A DNA stretch of 64,000 nucleotides, taken from the NCBI GenBank assembly GCA_965275905.1, contig CBDHYJ010000025.1, positions 70,130-134,129 on the forward strand, in the 5' to 3' direction. Position 1 is the stretch's first letter. Every line of letters begins with the position of its first letter. The notes below the pieces were generated by a model, which was given only the letters and a program-made list of their open reading frames with translations, was not told the DNA's origin and made no database searches. Source of the DNA: CBDAQD01 sp965275905 (lineage in GTDB: Bacteria > Pseudomonadota > Alphaproteobacteria > Rhizobiales > JAJFHC01). Both the position numbers and the translations under genes were made by a program. Below are positions 8,395 through 16,841 of the stretch, in pieces.

Positions 8395-9534
8395 ATGCCG
8401 TATCAGGATACGATTTTTGGCGCGCTTTTGAAGTTTATTCCCCGCCACCGGTTCAAACATCTTGTGGAACAGACCAAAGCCGGCCACCGGGTGCGCCGGC
8501 TTGATCCCTGGAGCCATTTGGTGGCCATGCTGTTTGCGCAGTTGTCGGGCGCTCGTTCTCTGCGCGACGTAACCGCCGCGCTTGATGCCGTGCCGGGCAC
8601 GCACAGCCATCTGGGTCTGGCCAAGGTGCGCCGCTCGACCCTTGCCGATGCCAATGCCGGCCGTCCGGTTGCCCTGTTCGAGCAATTGCTGGGTGTGCTG
8701 ATCGCTCAGCTTGATCCGGGCAAGGGCCCTCGCGAGATGCTGCGTCTGATCGATGCCACGCGCATTCTGGCCGGCAGGCGGATCGAAAGCTGGTCACCCA
8801 GCGGAGCCGTCAAGCTGCATGTGGTCTATGATCCCGGCAACGACCGGCCGACCTGCTATGCGGTCACCACCGACAGGGTCAACGACATCACGCCCGCCAA
8901 GGCCTTCGCGATCGAGCCGGGGGCGACCTATGTGTTTGATAAAGCTTACTATGACTTCGCTTTCTGGGCCGATCTCGATGCCCATGACTGCCGCTTCGTG
9001 ACACGGCTGAAGAGCAATTCGCCGGTCCACATCATAAAACGCCTGGACGTCGGTCCCGACACGGCCATCGTCTCGGACGTCATCGCGCGGCTGTCAAAGC
9101 GGCTGTCCGGCAGCAGGCAAAACCCCTATGCCAAGCCGGTGCGTGTCGTCGAGGTTGGTATCGATACAGGCAAAATCCTCAGGCTCGTGACCAATGATCT
9201 CAGCTCTCCGGCCGAGCACATCGCAGCCCTCTACAAAGCCCGCTGGCAGGTCGAACTGTTCTTCAAGTGGATCAAGCAGAACCTTAAAATCAAACACTTC
9301 ATGGGCACCAGCCCTAATGCCATACGCATCCAGATCCTTACCGCACTGATCGCCTATCTGCTGCTGCGTCTGGCTCAAAGACACCGGTCATCATCACCCA
9401 GCCTGCAAACCCTGGCACGGCTCGCAAACAAGATGCTCATGATGAGAAAGCCGCTCGAAGATCTGTTCAGACCGCCAAAACACCAAACACAAGCGCACTC
9501 CCCCGGGCAGTATAAACTTCAACTCCAATGCTAA
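8395..9534 (+). CDS. IS4-family transposase
   Basis: A 379-residue DDE transposase. The N-terminal part (from MPYQDTIFGALLKFIP) matches the DUF4372-type domain found in many IS4-family enzymes. Catalytic residues can be assigned as D120 (LRLIDATRI), D182 (YVFDKAYYDF) and E287, the last in the IS4 signature Y-x2-R-x3-E-x6-K (YKARWQVELFFKWIKQ). The frame is open throughout, with its stop overlapping the right terminal repeat. The start at 8395 is chosen because the conserved N-terminus begins there; an in-frame ATG at 8350 would add 15 residues. Confidence 0.93.
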   Translation: MPYQDTIFGALLKFIPRHRFKHLVEQTKAGHRVRRLDPWSHLVAMLFAQLSGARSLRDVTAALDAVPGTHSHLGLAKVRRSTLADANAGRPVALFEQLLGVLIAQLDPGKGPREMLRLIDATRILAGRRIESWSPSGAVKLHVVYDPGNDRPTCYAVTTDRVNDITPAKAFAIEPGATYVFDKAYYDFAFWADLDAHDCRFVTRLKSNSPVHIIKRLDVGPDTAIVSDVIARLSKRLSGSRQNPYAKPVRVVEVGIDTGKILRLVTNDLSSPAEHIAALYKARWQVELFFKWIKQNLKIKHFMGTSPNAIRIQILTALIAYLLLRLAQRHRSSSPSLQTLARLANKMLMMRKPLEDLFRPPKHQTQAHSPGQYKLQLQC

Positions 9535-9548
9535 ACCGGACAACAGTG
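9531..9548 (-). repeat. Right terminal inverted repeat of the IS4-family element
   Basis: CTAAACCGGACAACAGTG, the exact reverse complement of 8292-8309. The transposase stop codon lies within it. Confidence 0.93.
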
Positions 9549-9560
9549 GGTCAAGCCCGG

Positions 9561-9571
9561 GCATGACAATT
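9561..9571. repeat. Right copy of the 11-bp inverted flank
   Basis: GCATGACAATT, the exact reverse complement of 8269-8279 and 12 bases outside the right end of the insertion sequence. Confidence 0.8.
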
Positions 9572-9599
9572 GAGATGTTTGACAGCCTTGTCTATTCCA

Positions 9600-9716
9600 C
9601 TCCCGTCGTTCCCGTCCCCGATCCAGTCGGGGACCGGCTCCAGCGGGAATCCAGGGCGATACGGCACTGTCCTAGATTATGGCCTCTGGATCCCCGCCTG
9701 CGCGGGGATGACGAAT
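9600..9716. repeat. REP-like intergenic palindromic repeat
   Basis: Two hairpins lie in tandem. The first has an outer stem (GTTCCCG at 9608-9614 with CGGGAAT at 9644-9650, one G-T pair) and a perfect inner stem (TCCCCGA at 9615-9621 with TCGGGGA at 9627-9633). The second is a perfect 8-bp stem, ATCCCCGC at 9690-9697 with GCGGGGAT at 9702-9709, loop CTGC. The wording CTGGATCCCCGCCTGCGCGGGGATGACG is familiar as a dispersed intergenic repeat in alphaproteobacteria. It sits in the gap between the insertion sequence and the methyltransferase 3' end and may also stop transcription. Only one copy is present in this window. Confidence 0.6.
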
Positions 9717-9740
9717 AAATTCGCTGAATCTTAGGACCGG

Positions 9741-10574
9741 CTATTTGGCTCCGCGCGACGGCTTCCGGTTGGGGCGCTTTCGCTTCGGCTTGCGGAACAC
9801 CATGACCTTGGAGAGGAAGGCCGGTTCGTAGTCCTCGAATTCAAGGCCCACGTCAGCAAAAACGCCCGGGAAATCCTCCTTCACGTAGGAGGAAAAGTAG
9901 GGCTCGTGGAACCCGACTTCAAAGCCTTCAAGCAGCGCGTCGTAACCATCGCGGTCGCCACGCTGAAGGGAGTCGACCAGAACGAACAGGCCTCCGGGCT
10001 TGAGCACCCGCGCAATCTCTTTCGCGACAATCCGCCTGATCTTGGGCGGCAGTTCATGGAACAGGTAGATGCAGGTCACGATGTCCTGCGACCCGGCTTT
10101 TACCGGTATCTTCTCGGCATTGCCGTGCAGGAGGTCGACCTTGCTCAGCTCCTCGAGATGCGAGGCGGCCTCTTCCAGATAGGCTTCCGACAGGTCGACT
10201 CCGGTTACGGGCAGGCGCGGCCACGCCGCCTTGACGAATTTCAGGAACCGTCCTGTTCCGCACGCGAGATCAAGCAGCCGAACCTTGCGTTGGTCGCGCC
10301 CGGCCATGAATTCCGATACCGGGACCAGCCCCTGCCGGCGCATCACGTTGGCCGAGCCCGTAAACAGAGTCTCGACCTGAACGTCGTAGAGCGCCGCCGA
10401 CTCCTCGGTCAGATAACCGCCGGTCTGGTAGTTCGACGACGGGCGGAAGGGTTCGCCCGCTTTGTCGGTGATGGGCGACTGGAACTGGCGGCTGGCATAG
10501 TAGTGGGCCATATACCAGGCCACCCTTGCGCCCTGGCGCGCCGCAAAGCCTGCTTTTTCAACCGGTGAAAGCAT
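9741..10574 (-). CDS. Class I SAM-dependent methyltransferase (UbiE/COQ5-like), substrate unknown
   Basis: A 277-residue protein with a 90-residue N-terminal extension before the SAM-binding domain. Motif I is LLDLACGTGRF (about 100-110), followed by VTGVDLSEAYL (motif II), NAEKIPV and a post-motif ARVLKPGGLFVLVDS. This pattern is typical of small-molecule methyltransferases related to UbiE/COQ5. The C-terminal tail is strongly basic (KPKRKRPNRKPSRGAK). The substrate is not identifiable. The 5' end lies 27 bases from the end of the next minus-strand gene, so it probably shares a transcript with the RNA methyltransferases upstream. Confidence 0.8.
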   Translation of the reverse strand: MLSPVEKAGFAARQGARVAWYMAHYYASRQFQSPITDKAGEPFRPSSNYQTGGYLTEESAALYDVQVETLFTGSANVMRRQGLVPVSEFMAGRDQRKVRLLDLACGTGRFLKFVKAAWPRLPVTGVDLSEAYLEEAASHLEELSKVDLLHGNAEKIPVKAGSQDIVTCIYLFHELPPKIRRIVAKEIARVLKPGGLFVLVDSLQRGDRDGYDALLEGFEVGFHEPYFSSYVKEDFPGVFADVGLEFEDYEPAFLSKVMVFRKPKRKRPNRKPSRGAK

Positions 10575-10601
10575 GTTCCGCTCCGTTTTGAAGCCGCCGT
10601 C

Positions 10602-11834
10602 TCAATGCCGCATCAGGACCGCGACCAGTTCGATGTGCGGCGAATACACAAACTGGTCGATCGGCGTGACCCGCTCAAGACTGTATCCGCCATCCATGAG
10701 TATACGGGCATCCCGGGCGAAAGTCGCAGCGTTGCAGGAAACCGCGACAACAAGCGGCACGGTGCTGTCGGCAATCTCGATACACTGCTCCCGGGCGCCG
10801 GCGCGCGGCGGATCAAACAGAATGGCGTCGAATTCGTTCAGCTCACTTGCCAGAAGCGGACGCCTGAACAGGTCGCGCTGCTCGACCGTGACCGGCTTGA
10901 TGCCCTGTGCATGATTGACCGCACGGTTCAGCGCGGCCAAAGCGCCGGCGTCAGCCTCCACCGCGTGGATGCTGAGATGCCGGGCCAGGGGCAGGCTCAA
11001 GGCCCCGCATCCGCTGAAGAGATCAGCCACACTGGTGCAACCCGAAAGGCCGTTCCGAACCTTCTCGACGATCAGACCTTCCGCCTCTTCGACAGCCTGG
11101 AGGAAGCCGCCCGGCGGCGGCACGACGGCAATCTCGCCAAACAGATGGTGAGGCGGACGGCGCTCGGCGATCACGTCACCATCCCAGGCGAGCCGGGCAA
11201 GGTCTAGCCGTTCGGCCATTGCGGCCAGATGCTCGCGGGCCTCAAGCCCGTCGACCGTCCTGCCCCCGGTCACCGCCACGTCGACGCCGGCGCGGCTCAT
11301 TGTTACCTGCACATCCGCAACACCGCGGCGCGTCAGCATCGGTGCAACGGCTTCTCGGAGCGCAGGAATTGCCGAGACGATATCCTGCATGAGGACCGGG
11401 CACTCTTCGAGATCGACAATCTCGGCACTGCGATGGACATTGAAGCCGAACCTGACGCCGCGCTTGGTGCGCCGGGCCGCGAATGAAGCCCGGCGCCGCC
11501 CGGACTGCTTGACTACGGTAACCGGTTCAACGCCGGTCTCGATGCCGCGACGCCGGAGCGCCTGCACAACCAGGTCCCGCTTCCAGTCGCGATAGGCGTC
11601 CGGTGCCATGTGCTGAAGCGCGCAGCCACCGCAGGCTGGAAAGTGCCTGCACACCGGCTCGACCCTGTCGGGTGACGGTTCGAGGACCTCAAGCAACCGG
11701 CCGTGATCGCCGTCAACCTCCACCCTGACGCGCTCTCCGGCCAGAGCGCCGCGCACGTAGACCGTTGCATCACCTGAGCGGGCAGCGCCCTCACCCAGAT
11801 GCGCGAGCGTATCGATAACGAGATCGTCCTTCAT
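10602..11834 (-). CDS. RlmD/TrmA-family RNA (uracil-5-)-methyltransferase
   Basis: A 410-residue enzyme of the family that methylates C5 of uridine in 23S rRNA or tRNA. An N-terminal TRAM-like RNA-binding domain (1-55) is followed by the iron-sulphur cluster cysteines C62, C68, C71 (CRHFPACGGC) and C145. The catalytic domain carries DLFSGCGALSLPLA (SAM), ILFDPPRAGA and VSCNAATFARD, which contains the nucleophilic Cys. The C-terminal HIELVAVL holds the usual Glu. Which uridine is modified cannot be told; RlmD- or RumA-like 23S rRNA targets are likely. Its ATG overlaps the tlyA stop by 4 bases, so the two are probably translationally coupled. Confidence 0.88.
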   Translation of the reverse strand: MKDDLVIDTLAHLGEGAARSGDATVYVRGALAGERVRVEVDGDHGRLLEVLEPSPDRVEPVCRHFPACGGCALQHMAPDAYRDWKRDLVVQALRRRGIETGVEPVTVVKQSGRRRASFAARRTKRGVRFGFNVHRSAEIVDLEECPVLMQDIVSAIPALREAVAPMLTRRGVADVQVTMSRAGVDVAVTGGRTVDGLEAREHLAAMAERLDLARLAWDGDVIAERRPPHHLFGEIAVVPPPGGFLQAVEEAEGLIVEKVRNGLSGCTSVADLFSGCGALSLPLARHLSIHAVEADAGALAALNRAVNHAQGIKPVTVEQRDLFRRPLLASELNEFDAILFDPPRAGAREQCIEIADSTVPLVVAVSCNAATFARDARILMDGGYSLERVTPIDQFVYSPHIELVAVLMRH

Positions 11835-12577
11835 GGCAGGACCGCAACCATCAGAAACTCGGAGTTTCCATCAGGTCCTTCTATCGGCGAGCGTTGCAAT
11901 CCCTCGACACGCCATCCGCGTGTCTCGATCCACGACGTCATGTCGCCGCAGACTTCTTCGTGCAGAGACGGGTCACGTACAACACCGCCCTTGCCCAACC
12001 GTTCGCGACCGACCTCAAACTGGGGCTTGATGAGGGCGACAAGGCGGCATCCGGGCCGTGCCAGCGCAAGTGCTGCCGGCAGGGCTTTCTTGAGGCTGAT
12101 GAAACTCACGTCACAGACGATGATGTCCGGCGGCTCCGGAATGTGTTCCTTAGTCAGGTGGCGGGCATTGAGTCCTTCAATGGACACGACGCGTTCGTCT
12201 GCTCGCAGGGATTCATGAAGCTGATCGTGACCGACATCGATCGCGTGCACTTCTTTCGCCCCTCGACGCAGAAGCACGTCCGTGAAGCCGCCGGTCGATG
12301 CGCCAAGATCGATCGCCGACATCCCGGTTACGTCGATCCCCGACGCATCCAGCGCATGAGCGAGCTTGAGGCCGCCGCGAGAGACGTACGGGTTTGCATC
12401 TTCCGCGACGGCGATATCAACGCCGTCGTCCACCAGTTGTCCGGGCTTGGCCGCCTTGCTGTCTGCTACGGTGACCTCGCCGCGTTTGATGGCATCACGC
12501 GCTCTTGCGCGAGTCGTGCAGAGGCCGCGTTCGACGAGCAGAACGTCAAGCCGCATTTTCCTAGGGGTGTCGGTCAC
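11831..12577 (-). CDS. tlyA: TlyA family rRNA (cytidine-2'-O)-methyltransferase
   Basis: A 248-residue two-domain protein. Residues about 7-65 form an S4 RNA-binding domain (RLDVLLVERGL, ARARDAIKRGEV), and a FtsJ-like SAM-binding domain follows with AIDLGASTGGFTDVLLRRGA at about 88-107. Studied TlyA proteins add 2'-O-methyl groups to cytidines of 16S and/or 23S rRNA; some homologues were misannotated as haemolysins. It sits immediately downstream of dxs, a frequent pairing in alphaproteobacteria, and overlaps the next gene by 4 bases. Whether this enzyme acts on one or both rRNAs is unknown. Confidence 0.9.
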   Translation of the reverse strand: MTDTPRKMRLDVLLVERGLCTTRARARDAIKRGEVTVADSKAAKPGQLVDDGVDIAVAEDANPYVSRGGLKLAHALDASGIDVTGMSAIDLGASTGGFTDVLLRRGAKEVHAIDVGHDQLHESLRADERVVSIEGLNARHLTKEHIPEPPDIIVCDVSFISLKKALPAALALARPGCRLVALIKPQFEVGRERLGKGGVVRDPSLHEEVCGDMTSWIETRGWRVEGLQRSPIEGPDGNSEFLMVAVLP

Positions 12578-12588
12578 GAGACCGGCGA

Positions 12589-14511
12589 TCAGGCCCGCCT
12601 GATGGACTCTGCCATCTCGGACCGGCCGAGCGCCGCAAGCACCGTTTCGACAATGCCCGGAGCGTTAAGACCTGCAGTCTCGTACATGGCAGCCGGCTTG
12701 TCATGATCGATGAATTCGTCCGGCAACATCATGGTGCGGATCTTCAGCCCGTTGTCGAGCAGGCCGTTCGCCGCCAGGAAATGCAGGACATGCGCGCCAA
12801 ATCCACCGGCGGCCCCCTCCTCGATCGTTACGAGAACTTCGTGGTTGCCTGCAAGTCGGCGGATCAGATCCTCATCGAGGGGCTTGGCAAAACGGGCATC
12901 CGCAATCGTCGTGGAAAAGCCGAACGACGCTAGCTGGTCCGCAGCCTTGTAGCTTTCCTGAAGGCGGGTTCCGAAACTCAGGATCGCAGCCGTGCTGCCT
13001 TCGCGCAGAACGCGGCCCTTGCCGATCTCCAGAACCTCGCCCTGTTCGGGCATATCGATACCCACACCCTCGCCGCGCGGATAACGCACCGCGGAAGGCC
13101 CGTCATCGATCGCCGCGGCGGTCGCGACCATGTGGACAAGCTCCGCCTCGTCGGCGGCTGCCATGATCACAAAGCCCGGAAGCGTGCCGAGATAGGTTAT
13201 GTCATAGGCACCCGCATGGGTCGGTCCGTCGGCTCCGACGAGTCCCGCACGGTCAAGCGCAAAGCGCACAGGCAGCTTCTGGATTGCAACGTCGTGCACA
13301 ACCTGGTCGTAGGCGCGCTGCAGAAATGTCGAATAGATCGCGGCGAACGGCTTGTAACCTTCGCAGGCCATGCCGGCCGCGAACGTTACGCCATGCTGTT
13401 CGGCGATGCCGACATCGAAACACCGGTCGGGAAAGGCTTTGCCGAACAGATCGAGCCCGGTGCCCGACGGCATGGCCGCCGTGACGGCAACGATCTTGTC
13501 GTCCTTCTCCGCTTCCTTGATGAGGCTCTGCGCAAAGACCTTTGTGTAGGCCGGCGCGTTGGGCTTCGGCTTCGACTGGGCCCCGGTCACGACGTCGAAC
13601 TTGGCGACGCCGTGATACTTGTCGGCGGATTTCTCCGCCGGATCGTATCCCTTGCCCTTCTGGGTCACGACGTGGACGAGTATCGGGCCTTCCTTGGCGT
13701 CGCGCACATTGCGCAGCACCGGCAGCAGGTGGTCCAGATTATGGCCGTCGATCGGGCCGACATAATAGAAGCCGAGTTCCTCGAACAGCGTCCCGCCGGT
13801 CCAGAATCCACGCGTGTACTCTTCCGCCCTGATCGCCTTGCGTTCGAGCGACTTCGGCAGGCGATGCGCGAGCTGCTTGGCGAAGTTGCGCAGGTGCCGG
13901 TAGGTGTTGCCGGACAGAAGCCGCGCCAGATAGGCACTCATGGCACCGACCGGCGGCGCAATCGACATGTCGTTGTCGTTCAGGATCACGATCAGGCGGC
14001 TGTCACCCGAGCCGGCATTGTTCATGGCCTCGTAAGCCATGCCGGCACTCATGGCGCCATCACCGATGACGGCGATGACGTTGTTGTCACCGCCATCCAG
14101 ATCGCGCGCCGTCGCCATGCCCAGACCGGCTGAAATCGACGTCGATGAATGGGCGGCTCCAAACGGATCGAATTCGCTTTCCGCACGCTTCGTGAAACCG
14201 GACAGGCCGCCGCCCTGGCGAAGTGTCCGGATCCGGTCACGCCGGCCGGTGAGAATCTTGTGCGGATAGGCCTGATGGCCGACATCCCAGATGAGACGGT
14301 CGTCCGGCGTGTTGAATATGTAGTGCAGCGCTACGGTCAGCTCGACAACGCCGAGCCCGGCGCCCAGATGCCCCCCGGTCACAGAGACAGCGTCAATCAT
14401 TTCCGTACGCAACTCGTCGGCAATCTGCCTCAAGTCGGACTCTTCGAATGCCCGCAGGTCCTCAGGCGTACGCACCTGGTCGAGCAACGGCGTTGTTGTC
14501 TGCCCGGTCAC
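12589..14511 (-). CDS. dxs: 1-deoxy-D-xylulose-5-phosphate synthase
   Basis: Dxs joins pyruvate and glyceraldehyde-3-phosphate to DXP, the first step of the MEP isoprenoid pathway and a precursor for thiamine and pyridoxal. Three transketolase-type domains are visible: the thiamine-diphosphate site (GHQAYPHKILTGR, then VIGDGAMSAGMAYEA), the pyrimidine-binding domain (DVGIAEQHGVTFAAGMA and DRAGLVGADGPTHAG), and the C-terminal domain. From the GTG at 14511 the protein is 640 residues, the usual length; AAGGA lies nine bases before it. A TTG at 14565 would add 18 residues without similarity. xseB lies upstream on the same strand; the ispA gene often found between them is absent. Confidence 0.96.
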   Translation of the reverse strand: MTGQTTTPLLDQVRTPEDLRAFEESDLRQIADELRTEMIDAVSVTGGHLGAGLGVVELTVALHYIFNTPDDRLIWDVGHQAYPHKILTGRRDRIRTLRQGGGLSGFTKRAESEFDPFGAAHSSTSISAGLGMATARDLDGGDNNVIAVIGDGAMSAGMAYEAMNNAGSGDSRLIVILNDNDMSIAPPVGAMSAYLARLLSGNTYRHLRNFAKQLAHRLPKSLERKAIRAEEYTRGFWTGGTLFEELGFYYVGPIDGHNLDHLLPVLRNVRDAKEGPILVHVVTQKGKGYDPAEKSADKYHGVAKFDVVTGAQSKPKPNAPAYTKVFAQSLIKEAEKDDKIVAVTAAMPSGTGLDLFGKAFPDRCFDVGIAEQHGVTFAAGMACEGYKPFAAIYSTFLQRAYDQVVHDVAIQKLPVRFALDRAGLVGADGPTHAGAYDITYLGTLPGFVIMAAADEAELVHMVATAAAIDDGPSAVRYPRGEGVGIDMPEQGEVLEIGKGRVLREGSTAAILSFGTRLQESYKAADQLASFGFSTTIADARFAKPLDEDLIRRLAGNHEVLVTIEEGAAGGFGAHVLHFLAANGLLDNGLKIRTMMLPDEFIDHDKPAAMYETAGLNAPGIVETVLAALGRSEMAESIRRA

Positions 14512-14693
14512 CGTGTCCACGTCCTTTTCGATATTTGCGCCTCTCTTCTTGAAAGATTGGCGCAAAGGCAGCTTTTTTCAACTGTACTGCCTTGGCCGTC
14601 CCCTCAGATACCGACGATATAGCAAAGCTCACCGATACGCCAACCCAGAGCTACAGGTTGGCTGCGCATCCGCGGGCACGCGATACCGTGCGA

Positions 14694-14954
14694 TCAGTCC
14701 ACATCGAGCGGTTCGGTTCCGCCCGGCGTGCCATCCGGCTTGAGAGCGATCTTCTCGATCCGGGCTTCTGCCGTCTTCAAGAGCGCCTCGCAATGCGCCT
14801 TGAGCTTTTCGCCGCGCTCATAGATCGCAATCGAGCCCTCGAGTTCGACATCGCCGCCTTCAAGTTGCCCCACGATGCGTTCAAGTTCGCCGAGCGCCTG
14901 CTCAAAGCTCATATCCGCAATATCACTGTCGGTCTTGGCATCCTTGCCGGCCAT
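14694..14954 (-). CDS. xseB: Exodeoxyribonuclease VII small subunit
   Basis: An 86-residue protein with the XseB signature: SFEQALGELERIVGQLEGGDVELEGSIAIYERG followed by a helix ending ALLKTAEARIEKI. XseB forms a short helical hairpin that binds several-fold to XseA; together they degrade single-stranded DNA into acid-soluble oligonucleotides. xseA is not in this window. The gene sits between the deacetylase-family gene (28 bases upstream) and dxs. Confidence 0.93.
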   Translation of the reverse strand: MAGKDAKTDSDIADMSFEQALGELERIVGQLEGGDVELEGSIAIYERGEKLKAHCEALLKTAEARIEKIALKPDGTPGGTEPLDVD

Positions 14955-14982
14955 GCCCTGCTCCTCAAAAGGCTTTGGGAAT

Positions 14983-15915
14983 TCAACTCTGCATCAGCGT
15001 GCGAACATGCGTCGCGCAGGATGCCGCGAGCCCGCGCAAGTCATATCCGCCTTCCAGCATGGAGACAATACGTCCGTTGCAGTGGGTGTCGGCCACATCC
15101 ATCAGTTTGGCCGTGACCCAGGCGAAGTCCTTCTCGACCAGGGCGAGACCGCCCAGAGGATCATCGGCATGGGCATCGAATCCGGCCGAGATGATGAGCA
15201 GGTCGGGCTTCATGTTTTCAAGACTCGGCAGGATGACGGACTCGAATGCCTCCATGAAACGAACACCGTCATCACCGGGCCTCAGGGGTGCGTTGAAGAT
15301 ATTGTTCTCCGCCCCCGTCTCGTTTCGCGCACCCGTGCCCGGGAACAGGGGCATCTGGTGCGTCGAGCCATAGATCAGATTGCGATCGTTCCAGAAAATT
15401 TCCTGGGTCCCGTTACCGTGGTGAACATCGAAATCGATCACGGCGACACGCTCGAGACCGTACTTTTTCCGGGCATACTCGGCCGCGACCGCAACACTGT
15501 TGAACAGGCAGAAGCCCATGGCACGTGCCGTCTCGGCGTGGTGCCCGGGCGGGCGGACCGCACAGAATGCGTTATCGCAGGCGCCGGCCATGATCTGATC
15601 AACCGCCCGTGTGCCCGATCCCACGCAGCGCAATGCAGCTTCCCAGCTCCCCGCGGACAGCCAGGTGTCAGGGTCCAGCGGCACAGCGCTGTCATCGGTC
15701 GGCACCTTGCTCTTGATGTCGTCGATGTAGGCTTGCGGATGAACCTTTGCGATGTCGGCGACATCACCCATGGGCGCCTCTTCCCGCAGAAGGTCATCAA
15801 AGATCGATTCCCCCAGGACCTTGTTCAGCGCGCGGATGCGGTCCGGGCGTTCCGGATGTCCATGCGGCGTCTGGTGATTGATGGTCGAGTCATGCTTGAG
15901 CAGAAGTGTCGTCAT
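14983..15915 (-). CDS. Histone deacetylase family protein (acetylpolyamine/acetoin-utilisation type)
   Basis: A 310-residue zinc amidohydrolase of the arginase/deacetylase fold. The active site is complete: RPPGHHAE (tandem His), DFDVHHGNGTQ (metal ligands D and H), SAGFDAHADDPLGGL (metal Asp) and EGGYD with the transition-state Tyr-type region. Bacterial members remove acetyl groups from polyamines, other small amides or protein lysines; class II-like members of this length are common in alphaproteobacteria. The exact substrate cannot be assigned. The SDR gene upstream ends 4 bases before its start codon, suggesting one transcript running from the SDR through this gene to xseB. Confidence 0.88.
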   Translation of the reverse strand: MTTLLLKHDSTINHQTPHGHPERPDRIRALNKVLGESIFDDLLREEAPMGDVADIAKVHPQAYIDDIKSKVPTDDSAVPLDPDTWLSAGSWEAALRCVGSGTRAVDQIMAGACDNAFCAVRPPGHHAETARAMGFCLFNSVAVAAEYARKKYGLERVAVIDFDVHHGNGTQEIFWNDRNLIYGSTHQMPLFPGTGARNETGAENNIFNAPLRPGDDGVRFMEAFESVILPSLENMKPDLLIISAGFDAHADDPLGGLALVEKDFAWVTAKLMDVADTHCNGRIVSMLEGGYDLRGLAASCATHVRTLMQS

Positions 15916-15919
15916 TGCC

Positions 15920-16795
15920 CTACTCCGCTGCGTCCAGAGAAGCCGGCGGGATGCTGTCCTCCGGCACGAAAAAATCGGGACTGAGCGGCTGCGCCGGATC
16001 TACCCGGTAGCTGTCGAAATCGGACACGCCGTGTTCGGAGAGAAGCGTGTCGTCGATGCAGAAATTGCCAGTGAATTCGCGAGACGGCTTTGTCAGGATG
16101 ACGTGCGCCGCATCCGCCATGATGTCCGGCGTACGGCTGCTCTGCATCCGTTCTTCGCCGCCCAGCAGATTCCTGATCGCGGCGGTCGCGATCGTCGTGC
16201 GCGGCCAGAGTGCGTTGACCGCGACGCCACGGTCGGCGAACTCGGCAGCCATACCCAGCACGCACATGCTCATGCCGAACTTCGCCATCGTATAGGCAAC
16301 GTGAGGCCCGAACCATTTCGGCGACATGTCGAGCGGCGGAGAAATGTTCAGGATATGCGGATTGTCCGCTTCGAGAAGATGCGGCAGACAGGATTTCGAG
16401 ACCAGAAAGGTGCCGCGCGTGTTGATGGAATGCATCAGATCATAGCGCTTCATTTCGGTCTCGAGCGTGCCCGTGAGCTGGATGGCGCTGGCGTTGTTGA
16501 TGCAGATGTCGATGCCACCGAACTTCCCGGCCGCGGCGTCAACGGCTGTCCGGACCGCGTCTTCATCACGGACGTCAACGACCAGCGGGAGTGCCTTGCC
16601 GCCGGCCTGTTCGATCTCTTCCGCCGCCGTGTAGATCGTGCCTTCGAGTTTGGGATGCGGCTCGGCGGTCTTCGCCGCTATGGCCACATTGGCACCGTCA
16701 CGCGCCGCCCTGAGCGCAATCGCCAGGCCGATGCCGCGGCTGCCGCCCGTAATGAACAGAGTCTTGTTGTTGAGATCCGCCATGCGAAATTCCAC
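15920..16795 (-). CDS. HSDL2-like SDR oxidoreductase
   Basis: A 291-residue short-chain dehydrogenase. The cofactor motif ITGGSRGIG is at about 14-22, and the active-site Y-x3-K appears as YTMAK. The motifs NNASAIQL, ISPPLDMSPKWFGPH and LWPRTTI are characteristic of the hydroxysteroid-dehydrogenase-like 2 branch, whose physiological substrate is unsettled but is often linked to lipid metabolism. The tail of about 45 residues beyond the SDR core lacks the SCP2 domain present in animal HSDL2. It lies just downstream of a long acyl-CoA dehydrogenase on the same strand, supporting a role in acyl or lipid oxidation, though that is inference. Confidence 0.85.
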   Translation of the reverse strand: MEFRMADLNNKTLFITGGSRGIGLAIALRAARDGANVAIAAKTAEPHPKLEGTIYTAAEEIEQAGGKALPLVVDVRDEDAVRTAVDAAAGKFGGIDICINNASAIQLTGTLETEMKRYDLMHSINTRGTFLVSKSCLPHLLEADNPHILNISPPLDMSPKWFGPHVAYTMAKFGMSMCVLGMAAEFADRGVAVNALWPRTTIATAAIRNLLGGEERMQSSRTPDIMADAAHVILTKPSREFTGNFCIDDTLLSEHGVSDFDSYRVDPAQPLSPDFFVPEDSIPPASLDAAE

Positions 16796-16841
16796 TTCCT
16801 CCCCAGGACCGTTTCTCGAGACGGCCCGCTTTTTGTTCTTC

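Larger units (their letters stand above)
8292..9548 (+). mobile_element. IS4-family insertion sequence, intact
   Basis: A 1257-bp element bounded by perfect 18-bp terminal inverted repeats: CACTGTTGTCCGGTTTAG at 8292-8309 and its complement at 9531-9548. It carries one uninterrupted transposase gene that fills almost all the interior. No target-site duplication is evident in the bases next to the ends, although IS4-family elements normally leave 9-12 bp. It lies between ald and a minus-strand methyltransferase gene and interrupts no recognisable gene. The perfect ends and open transposase frame suggest that it is recent and may still be active. Confidence 0.93.

Noticed and set aside
8280..9560. 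A target-site duplication for the IS4-family element
   Set aside because: The 12 bases on each side of the element (TCGCCCCAGACG and GGTCAAGCCCGG) do not match as direct repeats, and no shorter direct repeat abuts both ends.
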